A stretch of 27,020 nucleotides of DNA from an uncultured Bdellovibrionales bacterium (GCA_937903155.1 CALCZU010000114.1:1-27020), one strand, 5' to 3'; positions 6,813 through 16,467 are shown, counted from the stretch's first letter. Notes: generated by a model not told the origin, from the letters alone. Program-made: numbers and translations.

Positions 6813-7573
6813 AACGACTTTGTATATCCGCCATCGACTAGAACATCCGTGCCTGTGATATACGAATTTGCAGCGGAGCAGAGAAAAACAGCGACGCGCG
6901 CAATTTCGTCCGGCTCTGCAATTCTTCCCAACGCCGTCTCTTGCGCCATCGAGTTGAAAAAGGCCGGGCTTTTCTTTTTAAGCTCTGTCAGACGCGCCGT
7001 GTTTGTAGGACCAGGGAGAAGATTGTTCACAAGAATTCCATCGCGCCCGATATCCTTCGCAAGGATTTTTGCGTAAGCCGTTAATCCCGCGCGAAAGGTA
7101 GCACTCACCGGAAGTTTCGGAATGATTTCTCGAGCAGATGTTGAAGTGATGGTTAAAATCCGTCCCCACTTTTTCTTCTTCATCCCAGGAATGACCCCTT
7201 TCGTTGCGTGAATATTCGAACGCAAAAGACTTTGATATCCCTTATCCCAATCCTCAAGCTTAATGTCTTGAGTGAGTCCACTTGCTGGACCTCCCACATT
7301 ATTAATTAAAATGTCGACCGAAGTTTGCTTTAGAATCTCAACCAGACCTTTCTGCAATTTCTTAGGATCCGATAAGTCGATTTGTTTTCCCATGATTTTG
7401 CAGGTGGGATTAATTCGTTTTAAATATTTCACAGCCTTATCCACATTATTAAAATCCCGACTCGCTACAATTACGTGCGCGCTCTCGTGCACCAGTCCTT
7501 CTGCAATCGAAAATCCAATTCCCGAACTGCCACCGAAAACAAGAGCCACTTTTCCTTTGAGTCCTAAGTCCAT
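6809..7573 (-). CDS. Short-chain dehydrogenase/reductase family protein with altered active site
   Basis: 254 residues, a classical SDR in length and layout. The nucleotide-binding motif GGSSGIG is at 14-20, NNVGG at 91-95 and the structural Asn at 120. The end motif ITGTDVLVDGGY is intact. The catalytic YxxxK is not: in the segment PVSATFRAGL the aligned positions are Ser157 and Arg161, although the upstream Ser144 (TITSTSA) remains. I recall a FabG-like SDR subgroup with Ser/Asn-rich L-S-N-x-x-R-A-G in this place, so this may be a conserved variant, not decay. Its reaction is unknown. The ATG overlaps the recG stop by one base (TGATG), so it is the last gene of the pyr-greA-recG operon and is translationally coupled. 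Confidence 0.88.
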   Translation of the reverse strand: MDLGLKGKVALVFGGSSGIGFSIAEGLVHESAHVIVASRDFNNVDKAVKYLKRINPTCKIMGKQIDLSDPKKLQKGLVEILKQTSVDILINNVGGPASGLTQDIKLEDWDKGYQSLLRSNIHATKGVIPGMKKKKWGRILTITSTSAREIIPKLPVSATFRAGLTAYAKILAKDIGRDGILVNNLLPGPTNTARLTELKKKSPAFFNSMAQETALGRIAEPDEIARVAVFLCSAANSYITGTDVLVDGGYTKSL

Positions 7574-9654
7574 CAGCCACCTCTTAAACGTTCAATTTTT
7601 TGTTTCCATCGAGTTTCGACCATTTTGCGAAGACCTGCATTTTCAGGAAGCTTGAGTTTTGGGTCTTTTTCTAAAATCAGCTCCGCTTCTTCTTTCGCAA
7701 CTTCTAAAAGATTCGCGTCACGCAAGATATGCCCGACTCTAAAACCAGGTAAACCACTTTGTCGAGTTCCTAGAAACTCCCCAGGCCCTCTAAATTTCAA
7801 ATCCTCTTCTGCGATCACAAAACCATCTTCAGAGTTTTCCATGACTCTGAGTCTCGGAGTGATAAACGACTCCACAACCAAAATACATTCGGATTGCTTA
7901 TCGCCCCGCCCTACCCGTCCTCTCAATTGATGCAACTGCGAAAGCCCCAGTCGGTCCGGATGCTCAATCACCATTAAAGTGGCATTAGGGATATCGATTC
8001 CCACTTCGATCACCGTCGTCGAAATTAAAATATCGAATTCTTTGCTCTTAAAGGCTTTTAATATGCGGTCTTTTTCATCCGCTTTCATTCGCCCGTGCAA
8101 AAGAGCCAATCGAAGCTCGGGAAAAATTTCTTTGCGTAATTTCTCGTACATCTCGGTCGCCGATTTTAATTCTATTTTTTCGGACGCTTCGATGAGTGGG
8201 TAAATGACGTAAACTTGCTCGCCACGAGCGACCGTCTCCCGCATCTTTTGATACAGTCTTGGCAGATCGCGCTCTTTGATAATGCGAGTGTGAATCTGTT
8301 TTCGATTCTGGGGTTTCTCTCGGATGATACTCAACTCTAAATCTCCGTAGAGTGTGAGCGCGAGTGTTCGGGGAATCGGTGTTGCAGTCATCATTAACAG
8401 ATGGGCGTTTCCCTTCTCACTCTTTTTTAAAAGCTCGGCACGTTGTTCAACGCCGAACCGATGTTGTTCGTCGACAACAACAAGTCCTAACTTTTTAAAC
8501 TTCACACCTTCTTGAAAAAGCGCGTGCGTTCCCACTACCAAATCCACTTCGCCTGCCTGAATTCGACGGTGCAACTCTTTATCTTTAGAAGTGTCGCTAC
8601 TTAAAAGCGCGGTTCGAAAATTCGGTAAAAGTTTTGTTGCCGTGATCAAATGCTGCTGAGCTAAAAGCTCAGTGGGCGCCATCATCGACGTTTGATACCC
8701 TGAACTTGCAGCCACCGCTGCTGCCGCAAAGGCCACCGCGGTTTTTCCCGAACCCACATCCCCTTGTACTAAACGTGTCATCATCGTCGTCTTTGCAATA
8801 TCTTTTGTGATTTGCTCGACAACCTTTTTCTGGTCTCCTGTGAGTTTAAACGGAAGTTCAGCGATGTATTTCTCTAGCGTTCCATTCACGTTCTTGAGAG
8901 CCGGAGCGATTTTCTTTTGGTTTTCACGTTTTCTTAAACCAAGCCCCAGTTGCAAAACAAAAAACTCTTCAAAAATAATTCTTTGTAAAGCTTGGGAAGG
9001 GAGTCCTGAATCGGGAATATCTTTCGGAAAGTGTAATTCAATAAAACTTTGCCGCAACGAGGGCAACGCGTGTTTTACGCGCAAATCCTCAGGTAAAGAG
9101 TCATGAAGTTCGCCCACCGACGTGCGAATGACTTCGCCCATGATTTTTCGAATCGTTTTCTGATGCAAACCTTCGGTTTCACTGTATACCGGGACAATTC
9201 TTCCAAAGTTAATGGAGACTTTCGGTTTCCCGTCCGTCCACTCTTCGATTTTTTCGTATTCGGGATGCGCAATTTGCGCCGAGCCCCCGAAGTACTTTAC
9301 TTCCCCATTCACTGCAAAAGAATTCCCTACGGCAAATTCTTCTTTCATGCTCGGATAGGCATGAAACCAAGTGAGGAGCAGTTCTCCGGTTTCGTCTTTT
9401 AAAGTGACTTCAAATCTTTTTTTGAATCGCCCCATGCCGACCTGCCGGTTGCGAGCCACTTTTCCAACGACTGTGACAATCGTATTCGGCCTCACACTCC
9501 CAATCGGAAAAATCCGGCGACGGTCTTCATACATTCGAGGCACAAAATAAAGTGCATCCTCGACCGTATCGATTCCTTTTTTGTGTAAAACTTTTGCGAG
9601 TTGGGGGCCGACCCCCTTGATGTAAGTGATTTCCTTTTCGAGGATATCACTCAT
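7573..9654 (-). CDS. recG: ATP-dependent DNA helicase RecG
   Basis: 693 residues from the ATG at 9654, the usual RecG length. It remodels stalled replication forks and branched DNA. The N-terminal wedge region includes IKGVGPQLAKVLHKKGI and the OB-like part around 55-160. The helicase core has Walker A GDVGSGKTA at 299-307, DEQH at 395-398, TATP at 423-426 and LRGRVGRG near 577-584. The conserved RGPGEFLGTRQSG segment follows near 622. A GTG 33 bases further upstream also opens the frame, but it lies well inside greA and adds residues that do not look like RecG. The ATG at 9654 overlaps the greA stop by eight bases, which suggests translational coupling. No strong Shine-Dalgarno is seen. Confidence 0.97.
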   Translation of the reverse strand: MSDILEKEITYIKGVGPQLAKVLHKKGIDTVEDALYFVPRMYEDRRRIFPIGSVRPNTIVTVVGKVARNRQVGMGRFKKRFEVTLKDETGELLLTWFHAYPSMKEEFAVGNSFAVNGEVKYFGGSAQIAHPEYEKIEEWTDGKPKVSINFGRIVPVYSETEGLHQKTIRKIMGEVIRTSVGELHDSLPEDLRVKHALPSLRQSFIELHFPKDIPDSGLPSQALQRIIFEEFFVLQLGLGLRKRENQKKIAPALKNVNGTLEKYIAELPFKLTGDQKKVVEQITKDIAKTTMMTRLVQGDVGSGKTAVAFAAAAVAASSGYQTSMMAPTELLAQQHLITATKLLPNFRTALLSSDTSKDKELHRRIQAGEVDLVVGTHALFQEGVKFKKLGLVVVDEQHRFGVEQRAELLKKSEKGNAHLLMMTATPIPRTLALTLYGDLELSIIREKPQNRKQIHTRIIKERDLPRLYQKMRETVARGEQVYVIYPLIEASEKIELKSATEMYEKLRKEIFPELRLALLHGRMKADEKDRILKAFKSKEFDILISTTVIEVGIDIPNATLMVIEHPDRLGLSQLHQLRGRVGRGDKQSECILVVESFITPRLRVMENSEDGFVIAEEDLKFRGPGEFLGTRQSGLPGFRVGHILRDANLLEVAKEEAELILEKDPKLKLPENAGLRKMVETRWKQKIERLRGG

Positions 9655-10120
9655 ACGAGACAGAAAGGATTTCGTACTCGACCACACCTTTAGGAATGCG
9701 AATCGTTACGACGTCACCTTCTTTTTTGCCCAAAAGTTGTCGTGCGACAGGAGAATCAATTGAAAGAAGTCCCTGTTTAATATCCGCTTCATCAGCGCCG
9801 ACGATGGCGTAATTTTTCTTATCGCCGCTATCGGTGTCCGCTAATTCTACCTTTGCTCCAAACACTACTTTGTCCGTTTTAATTTCGGAAATATCGATGA
9901 CTTGAGCACGCGCTAATTTATCGTCAATTTCTTTGATGCGTCCTTCGATAAAAGATTGTTTCTCTTTTGCCGCATCGTATTCCGCATTTTCAGAGAGATC
10001 TCCGTAAGAGCGAGCGACCGCAATTTCTTCAATCACTTTTGGCCGTTCAACCGTTTTTAAGTGTTTGATTTCTTCTTCGAGTTTTTGTTTCCCTTTAAGG
10101 GTCATCGGTACTGCACTCAT
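9647..10120 (-). CDS. greA: Transcription elongation factor GreA
   Basis: 157 residues, the usual GreA size. It binds RNA polymerase and stimulates cleavage of backtracked transcripts. The N-terminal coiled coil (residues about 8-75) carries the hallmark tip motif GDLSENAEYDAAKE at 40-53 with acidic Asp41 and Glu44. The C-terminal FKBP-like domain holds SPVARQLLGKKEGD and the end VEYEILSV. The frame continues upstream into carB, but the ATG at 10120, one base after the carB stop, gives the standard N-terminus MSAVPMTLKGKQKL. AGAGAG lies about six bases before it. Position after carB is a known arrangement in other proteobacteria. Confidence 0.97.
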   Translation of the reverse strand: MSAVPMTLKGKQKLEEEIKHLKTVERPKVIEEIAVARSYGDLSENAEYDAAKEKQSFIEGRIKEIDDKLARAQVIDISEIKTDKVVFGAKVELADTDSGDKKNYAIVGADEADIKQGLLSIDSPVARQLLGKKEGDVVTIRIPKGVVEYEILSVSYE

Positions 10121-10121
10121 C

Positions 10122-13100
10122 TCATACTCTCTCTTGCAAACAGTGGGTCTCCAATTGAACTTTTTTAAGTTCTCGTATTGCTTGTGCACCGGCTCGTGCC
10201 GAAGCCACTGTCGTAAAATAACAAATATTTCTCATTAAAGTGGTACGCCTCAAATCGTATGCGGCGCCTACTTCATGAATTCCTAATGCCGAGGTATTAA
10301 TGACTAACTGAATTTCGCCATTTTTCAAGAGATCAACGCAGTGGGGTCGACCTTCGTTGACTTTGTTCACCGCTTTGACGGTAAGTCCTTGTTTTTGCAG
10401 AAATTCTGCTGTCCCGCGCGTACCACAAAGAGTAAATCCAAGCTCCGTTAAGTCTTTTGCAACACTCAAAATGCCCTCTTTATCGACATCGCGAACGCTC
10501 AAAAACACATTCCCGGTGAGAGGAACTTTAAATCCGGAGGCGATGATCGATTTACCGAAAGCTTCCGCAAATGTTTTGCCGACACCCATCACTTCTCCGG
10601 TCGATCGCATTTCGGGGCCTAAAATAATATCGGTCCCTGGAAAACGGCTAAACGGAAACACGGCTTCTTTGACGTAAAAAAGTGTCGAATGCGATCTTAA
10701 ATCTCCAAACTCTTTGAGTTTCTTCCCAAGCATGACTTTCATTGCAATCTTCGCGTAGGGAATTCCATTCGCTTTGCTCACGAAAGGAACGGTTCTCGAG
10801 GCTCGGGGGTTTACTTCCAAGACGTAGATTTTTCCGTCTTCAATCGCCCATTGAATATTGAGTAAGCCCTTTACCTTCATGGCCAAGGCAATCTTTGTTG
10901 TTTGATCTCTTAAATCATCCTGGATTTTCTGAGAAAGCGTCATTGGAGGAACAGAACATCCCGAATCTCCAGAATGCACGCCGGCTTCCTGCACCTGCTC
11001 CATGATTCCGCAGATATGAACCTCTTCTCCATCGCAAATCGCATCGACATCCACTTCAATCGCATTTCTTAAATAGCGATCAATCAGAAGAGGCGCTTCG
11101 GGAGAAATCTCAATTCCCTTCATCAGCCACTTTTGGAAATCTCTTGAATTGTAAATAATTTCCATTCCTCTTCCGCCTAAAACAAAAGAGGGACGCACTA
11201 AAAGAGGAAACCCGAGTTGCTCAGCCGCTTCTAAAGCTTGAGCGGGTTGATTGACCGTCACACTCTGGGGCTGCTCGATCGAAAGTTCGTAACAAAGCGC
11301 TCTGAATTTATCTCTGTCTTCAGCGACTTCAATCGCCTTTGCATCCATTCCAATAATCGGAGCGTTGTATTTTGAAAGTTGTCGGCTCAAGTTAAGAGGT
11401 GTTTGTCCCCCGAAATGCACTACAAGTCCGTGAGGTTTTTCTTTTTCAATCAGATTCAAAATATCTTCTAAGAACAACGGCTCAAAATAAAGTTTGTCGC
11501 TGATGTCATAATCGGTTGAGACCGTTTCGGGATTACAATTGACCATGATGCTTTCATAGCCTTCTTCGCGAAGTGCGAACGAAGCTTGAACGCAACAGTA
11601 GTCAAACTCAATCCCTTGTCCAATGCGATTGGGGCCGCCGCCTAAAATCATCACCTTTTTTTTGCCCGTATCAGGAACATCGTCCCCGGTTTTTTCGTAG
11701 GTCGAATAAAAATACGGCGTCGTTGACACAAATTCTGCAGCGCAAGTATCAACCATTTTGTAAGAAGGAATCACATGCAATTGATGGCGTTTAGCGCGGA
11801 CCTGGTCTTCTGACGATTTGATATAGTGCGCAATTGCCGCGTCGGCAAAACCCATCCGCTTCCAGGCGGTCATTTTCTGTGAAGGAATATCGTTGAGCTT
11901 ACCCGCCCAGGTTGCAATTTCTTTTTCGCAGTCAATAATGTGAACGATTTCGTTTAAAAACCATTTATCGATTTTCGTTATCCGATAAACTTCATCTACC
12001 GTAACGCCTTCGCGTAAAGCTTGGGCTACCCACAGAAGTCTGTCGGGCTTGGGTTCTTTTAAATAACTTTTAATTCCCTCGGGCCAAGACTGACCCGAAC
12101 GTAACTTTCGGCGTTCAACAATGGGGTTTAATCCCCAGAGTTTGATTTCAAGCGAGCGTAAAGCTTTGTGCAACGACTCCTTAAAAGTTCGACCAAAACC
12201 CATTGCTTCCCCAACTGATTTCATCGAGGGAGAGAGACGTGAATCACTTCTTGGAAATTTTTCAAAAGCAAAACGCGGAATTTTTGTCACGACATAGTCG
12301 ATACTCGGTTCGAAACACGAAGGCGTCACCTTAGTGATGTCATTTGGAATTTCATCGAGCGTGTAACCGACGGCAAGCTTAGCCGCAACCTTCGCAATCG
12401 GAAAACCCGTTGCCTTGGACGCAAGTGCCGAACTTCTCGAAACACGAGGATTCATTTCAATAGCAACTTGTCGACCCGTCTCAGGACAAACGCCGAACTG
12501 AATATTGGATCCGCCCGTGTCCACGCCGACTTCTCGAATAATGCGAATCGAAGAGTCTCGCATGATTTGATATTCTTTATCAGTCAAAGTCTGTTGAGGC
12601 GCAACGGTGATACTGTCGCCTGTATGCACTCCCATCGGATCCAAGTTTTCGATGGAGCAGACAATGATCACATTGTCTTTCGTATCGCGAATCACTTCGA
12701 GTTCGTATTCTTTCCAACCCAAAACCGATTCTTCAATGAGCACTTCGCTTACAGGACTGGCCTCGAGACCGCGCGCGCATTCCACTTTGAATTCTTCGAT
12801 ATTAAACGCCATTCCGGCACCCGTTCCGCCTAACGTAAACGACGGACGAATAATGACGGGAAATCCAACTTTTTTCGCAACGGCTTCCGCCTCGTCCATG
12901 TTTTTTGCGAAACCGCCCTTGGGATAATCGACGCCGACTCGATCTAAAACGCCTTTAAAGAGTTCGCGGCTCTCTGCCAAACGAATGGCCTTCTCTTTGG
13001 CACCGATCAATTCAACATTATACTTTTTTAAAATCCCTTTTTCAGAAAGTCCAATGGCGACGTTCAGAGCTGTTTGTCCACCCATCGTCGGTAAAATCGC

Positions 13101-13352
13101 GTCCGGTCTTTCTTTCCGGATGATATCTTCGACGTAATCCAAGCTGAGGGGTTCGATATAAGTGCGATCCGCAAACTCAGGATCAGTCATGATCGTTGCG
13201 GGATTGGAATTGACCAAAACCACTTCGTAACCTTCTTCTCGCAGCGCCTTACACGCCTGAGTTCCCGAGTAATCAAACTCGCATGCCTGTCCGATGATTA
13301 TCGGGCCAGAGCCAATCAACATGATTTTTTTTATATCGGTACGTTTGGGCAC
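10122..13352 (-). CDS. carB: Carbamoyl-phosphate synthase large subunit
   Basis: 1076 residues, full length. It makes carbamoyl phosphate from ammonia (passed from CarA), bicarbonate and two ATP, for pyrimidines and arginine. Two homologous ATP-grasp halves are visible: the first begins KKIMLIGSGPIIIGQACEFD, the second (near 559) KKVMILGGGPNRIGQGIEFD. The C-terminal MGS-like regulatory domain (about 935-1076) keeps NKVNEGRPHCVDLLKNG, the region that binds UMP in E. coli, so feedback control is possible. The start codon is GTG, with AGGA eight bases upstream. It follows the unknown gene at 13356 with a three-base gap and precedes greA by one base. Confidence 0.98.
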   Translation of the reverse strand: MPKRTDIKKIMLIGSGPIIIGQACEFDYSGTQACKALREEGYEVVLVNSNPATIMTDPEFADRTYIEPLSLDYVEDIIRKERPDAILPTMGGQTALNVAIGLSEKGILKKYNVELIGAKEKAIRLAESRELFKGVLDRVGVDYPKGGFAKNMDEAEAVAKKVGFPVIIRPSFTLGGTGAGMAFNIEEFKVECARGLEASPVSEVLIEESVLGWKEYELEVIRDTKDNVIIVCSIENLDPMGVHTGDSITVAPQQTLTDKEYQIMRDSSIRIIREVGVDTGGSNIQFGVCPETGRQVAIEMNPRVSRSSALASKATGFPIAKVAAKLAVGYTLDEIPNDITKVTPSCFEPSIDYVVTKIPRFAFEKFPRSDSRLSPSMKSVGEAMGFGRTFKESLHKALRSLEIKLWGLNPIVERRKLRSGQSWPEGIKSYLKEPKPDRLLWVAQALREGVTVDEVYRITKIDKWFLNEIVHIIDCEKEIATWAGKLNDIPSQKMTAWKRMGFADAAIAHYIKSSEDQVRAKRHQLHVIPSYKMVDTCAAEFVSTTPYFYSTYEKTGDDVPDTGKKKVMILGGGPNRIGQGIEFDYCCVQASFALREEGYESIMVNCNPETVSTDYDISDKLYFEPLFLEDILNLIEKEKPHGLVVHFGGQTPLNLSRQLSKYNAPIIGMDAKAIEVAEDRDKFRALCYELSIEQPQSVTVNQPAQALEAAEQLGFPLLVRPSFVLGGRGMEIIYNSRDFQKWLMKGIEISPEAPLLIDRYLRNAIEVDVDAICDGEEVHICGIMEQVQEAGVHSGDSGCSVPPMTLSQKIQDDLRDQTTKIALAMKVKGLLNIQWAIEDGKIYVLEVNPRASRTVPFVSKANGIPYAKIAMKVMLGKKLKEFGDLRSHSTLFYVKEAVFPFSRFPGTDIILGPEMRSTGEVMGVGKTFAEAFGKSIIASGFKVPLTGNVFLSVRDVDKEGILSVAKDLTELGFTLCGTRGTAEFLQKQGLTVKAVNKVNEGRPHCVDLLKNGEIQLVINTSALGIHEVGAAYDLRRTTLMRNICYFTTVASARAGAQAIRELKKVQLETHCLQERV

Positions 13353-13355
13353 TGT

Positions 13356-14030
13356 TTAAATCCTGCTGTTATCGTCGTAAATCTTTTCAATCGGCATATG
13401 ATCATAGATCCGGTGCTTTAAATACATCCCGACCAATAACCAAAGCCACGTTTGATACGTATCAAAATCTTTGTCCTTTTTAAATTGCTTCACTTTTTTC
13501 AAAATATATTCGTGCACTTCAGTGGGATGAAACGAAGGTTTGCGAGCAAAGTTGAAAATCGTGTTATCTTTTCCATCCGATTTCAATTTGCCAACGATAC
13601 GACCTTCAATGATATCCCCTTTTGAAATTCCGATAAAATCAGATGCATCTTTTTTGGGGATGCTCACGACTTTACTCGAAAACAATTCTTTTAACTTAAT
13701 CGAATCGTCACCGATTTTAGTCACCGTGTACAATCCGCGTTGATTATCGACCTTTACTTGATCCCAGAGGACTGAAACCGCGTCATCAATCGATTTCATT
13801 TCGTCCGGAAGTTTTCGTTCGAACACACACCAGTCATAAAAGAAATCCCAAAGGTCTTCGACTAAATCCTCGCGATCGGGTTGCGTGAGAGTAATCCGCA
13901 AACGCGCGTGAAAATCTTTGCGAAGCTCTGCTAAGTCTTCTTTTTTTACCGACTGTAAAATCGTCGACACAATCGACTCAAAATCTGGATGCATGAGTTT
14001 GTGTTTGTCGGAACCTTTGGTGGCGCTCAT
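13356..14030 (-). CDS. Unknown protein encoded between carA and carB
   Basis: 224 residues, soluble, no signal peptide or membrane segment. Its ATG overlaps the carA stop (ATGA), and it ends three bases before carB, so it is certainly part of the operon. Visible features are an N-terminal helical region (about 10-60), WDFFYDWCVFERKLP near 66-80 and GLYTVTKIGDDSIKLKELF near 99-117. A possible beta-barrel-like stretch SKGDIIEGRIVGKL follows, and the C-terminus is Lys- and Trp-rich (KQFKKDKDFDTYQTWLWLL). The order 'D-W-x-x-F-E, then G-x-Y-x-V, then G-D-x-I-x-x-R' recalls uncharacterised bacterial proteins linked with SEC-C motifs, but no SEC-C cysteines are present. I cannot name a family or function. 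A role with carbamoyl phosphate synthase is only suggested by position. Confidence 0.85.
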   Translation of the reverse strand: MSATKGSDKHKLMHPDFESIVSTILQSVKKEDLAELRKDFHARLRITLTQPDREDLVEDLWDFFYDWCVFERKLPDEMKSIDDAVSVLWDQVKVDNQRGLYTVTKIGDDSIKLKELFSSKVVSIPKKDASDFIGISKGDIIEGRIVGKLKSDGKDNTIFNFARKPSFHPTEVHEYILKKVKQFKKDKDFDTYQTWLWLLVGMYLKHRIYDHMPIEKIYDDNSRI

Positions 14031-15136
14031 TTCACATACCCTTTCATGAAGATATCAAAAATGACAGAAGCATCGCTGGGTCCCGGTTTGGCTTCGGGAT
14101 GAAACTGGACACTGTAAAACCCAAGTTTTTTCGACGTTAAACCTTCGACTGTTTTGTCGTTTAAGTTGATGTGGCTGACCCGCACATCTTTATCTTTAAT
14201 ACTCTCTTCCTTCACACAAAACCCGTGATTTTGAGACGTGATCATGATTCGACCCGTCTCGAGATCTTGTACGGGTTGGTTCGATCCGTGATGTCCAAAT
14301 TTGAGTTTGTAAGTTTCGCCACCGATCGCTCGCGCTAAAAGCTGATGCCCCATGCAGATCGCAAGGATGGGGGTTTTTCCGATCATCTTCTGAATTTCTT
14401 TAACGGTGCCCGGAACTTTAGCCGGATCGCCAGGGCCATTTGCCAGTAAGACCGCCGCTGGATTTTCTTTCGCGACTTCTTCATAAGGCATGTCGTAAGG
14501 AACGACCCAAACTTTGCAACCATTTTGGCCCGCGAGTCTTAAAATATTTGTCTTCACTCCAAAATCGTAAACAACAATCAAAGGCGAATGTTTCTGAGCC
14601 CCCTCTTGGAAGACGTAAGGTTTTTTACAACTGACGAGACTTACGAGATCAAGCCCTTCCATATCCGGAACGGTTTCAAGAAGTTTTTTCGCGTGCGCTT
14701 CGACATTTCCTTTGGCGTCTTTTACGGAAAAAATCACGGACCGTTGCGCACCCTGATCTCTTAAAATTTTGGTAATCTCTCTCGTATCGACATCCGAAAT
14801 CGCAGTCACTCCGGCTTCACTTAAATATTCGTGCAATGAAATTTTGCTACGCCAGTTGGAGGGCTGCTCACAATATTCGCGAACGACAATTCCTTTTAAA
14901 TAAATTTTCCCCGATTCAACATCTTCTCGATTGATGCCCGTATTTCCGATATGGGGATACGTCATCACCACCATCTGATGCGAGTAGGAAGGATCCGTAA
15001 AAACTTCTTGATATCCAGAAAGCCCCGTATTGAAAATCGCTTCGCCCCCGCTGGAGACTTCTTTTCCAAAACCCTTGCCGTAAAAAATCGCGCCTTTTTC
15101 AAGCGCTAAGACGGCATCATAAAAAATTGAACTCAT
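14027..15136 (-). CDS. carA: Carbamoyl-phosphate synthase small subunit (glutaminase)
   Basis: 369 residues, typical for CarA. It hydrolyses glutamine and channels ammonia to CarB. The N-terminal CPSase domain shows GEAIFNTGLSGYQEVFTDPS (31-50) and IVVREYCEQPSNWR. The class I glutamine amidotransferase domain (about 185-369) has ANGPGDP, the nucleophile Cys261 in ILAICMGHQLL, and the catalytic His346 and Glu348 in VQFHPEA. All catalytic residues are present. The ATG overlaps the pyrC stop (ATGA), and the stop overlaps the start of the following unknown gene in the same way, so three consecutive genes are translationally coupled. Confidence 0.98.
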   Translation of the reverse strand: MSSIFYDAVLALEKGAIFYGKGFGKEVSSGGEAIFNTGLSGYQEVFTDPSYSHQMVVMTYPHIGNTGINREDVESGKIYLKGIVVREYCEQPSNWRSKISLHEYLSEAGVTAISDVDTREITKILRDQGAQRSVIFSVKDAKGNVEAHAKKLLETVPDMEGLDLVSLVSCKKPYVFQEGAQKHSPLIVVYDFGVKTNILRLAGQNGCKVWVVPYDMPYEEVAKENPAAVLLANGPGDPAKVPGTVKEIQKMIGKTPILAICMGHQLLARAIGGETYKLKFGHHGSNQPVQDLETGRIMITSQNHGFCVKEESIKDKDVRVSHINLNDKTVEGLTSKKLGFYSVQFHPEAKPGPSDASVIFDIFMKGYVK

Positions 15137-16455
15137 TGAGACTTCTCCTGCCGGCCTCTTAAGTGTTCTCCCGTGAAAACAACCTTACCGGAGACAATCG
15201 TGTAACAAACTTTTCCTTGCACAGGCCACCCATTAAAGGGGGTGTTCTGACTCTTCGATTTAAATTTTGTCTTGTCTAAGCTGTATTTAAAATTGGGATC
15301 AAAAAGCGTGATATCCGCATCGCTTCCAACTTTTAAAGTGCCTTTCGAAATTCCAAGAACTTCTGCCGGTTTCACCGTCATCGCTTCGATCATCCGAGAC
15401 AACGCCATTTTTCCGTCGACGACAAGTCGGTGATATAGCGGCATCGCTGTTTCGAGTCCCACCATTCCAAATTCTGCTTGATCGTATTCCACTTCTTTTT
15501 CCACCACTGAATGAGGCGCATGATCCGAAGCCAAGACGTCGATCGTTCCGTCCGCAAGCGCTTCTTTCAGGGCCTCAACATCTTCTTGCTCCCGTAACGG
15601 AGGAGCGACTTTAGTGTTGGTATCATAGGTTCCAACTACATCATCCGTCAAAGTAACGTGATGCGGCGTAGCTTCTGCGGTGACCCGAACGCCTCTTCGC
15701 TTCGCTTCGCGAATTAGACGCACGCTGCCTGCAGTACTTGTGTGAGCGACATGAAGCTTTGCCCCCGTTAATTCTGCTAAAAGAATATCTCTGGCAACAA
15801 TCACTTCTTCAGACGCTTTGGGAACTCCTCGAAGTCCGAATTTAGCCGAATTAAAACCTTCGTTCATCACTCCGCGACCTTTGAGGCAAGAGTCTTCGCA
15901 ATGAGAAATCACGGTCAAATCAAAACGCTTGGAATAGTCCATCGCTTTTCGCATCAGGTATGCATTCATCACCGTCTTGCCGTCATCTGAAATTCCGGCA
16001 ATTCCGGCTTCCCACATACTTCCAATTTCTGCGAGTTCTTCTCCATTGAGCCCTTTGGTCACCGCTCCGATTGGAAAAACATTTACTTCGGACTCAGCCG
16101 CCACTTTTTGCATGATGTAGTGAGTGATGTAAGCGCTATCGTTGACAGGATTCGTATTTGCCATACAAGCAATCGAAGTAAAACCACCTGCCGCCGCAGC
16201 TTGCGTACCCGATTTAATCGTTTCTTTGTGAGTAGCGCCGGGTTCCCTTAAGTGGGTGTGGATATCAATCCAGCCCGGACTGACCACAAGGCCTGTCGCA
16301 TCGATGACTTTAACTGGAACGTCTTTAGAAATTTGAATCGTCGTCGTCGAAATATTCTCAATTTTTCCGTCCCTAATGAACAAGTCGCCTTGAATATCCA
16401 GATTCTGGCTCGGGTCGAGAATTCTTCCGCCTTTTATGATGAGGAGAGGGCCCAT
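15133..16455 (-). CDS. pyrC: Dihydroorotase (class I)
   Basis: 440 residues from the ATG at 16455. It closes carbamoyl aspartate to dihydroorotate, the third step of UMP synthesis. Metal ligands are visible: HTH at His66/His68 (DIHTHLREPG), Asp near 157 (GISDDGKT), His185 (ISHCED), His238 (HVAHTSTAG) and the catalytic Asp311 (ASDHAPH). The ATG at 16455 places the family's usual start (LLIIKGGRILDP) at the N-terminus. An in-frame TTG at 16509 would add 18 hydrophobic residues that look unrelated. No Shine-Dalgarno precedes the ATG. Instead a promoter-like element ends 12 bases upstream, so the mRNA may be leaderless. It is the first gene of the seven-gene operon. Confidence 0.95.
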   Translation of the reverse strand: MGPLLIIKGGRILDPSQNLDIQGDLFIRDGKIENISTTTIQISKDVPVKVIDATGLVVSPGWIDIHTHLREPGATHKETIKSGTQAAAAGGFTSIACMANTNPVNDSAYITHYIMQKVAAESEVNVFPIGAVTKGLNGEELAEIGSMWEAGIAGISDDGKTVMNAYLMRKAMDYSKRFDLTVISHCEDSCLKGRGVMNEGFNSAKFGLRGVPKASEEVIVARDILLAELTGAKLHVAHTSTAGSVRLIREAKRRGVRVTAEATPHHVTLTDDVVGTYDTNTKVAPPLREQEDVEALKEALADGTIDVLASDHAPHSVVEKEVEYDQAEFGMVGLETAMPLYHRLVVDGKMALSRMIEAMTVKPAEVLGISKGTLKVGSDADITLFDPNFKYSLDKTKFKSKSQNTPFNGWPVQGKVCYTIVSGKVVFTGEHLRGRQEKSQ

Positions 16456-16467
16456 GGTTAGAAAAAC

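Noticed and set aside
9655..9687. Extended recG start at a GTG codon
   Set aside because: It lies deep inside greA and adds 11 residues unlike RecG; the ATG at 9654 gives the usual N-terminus.
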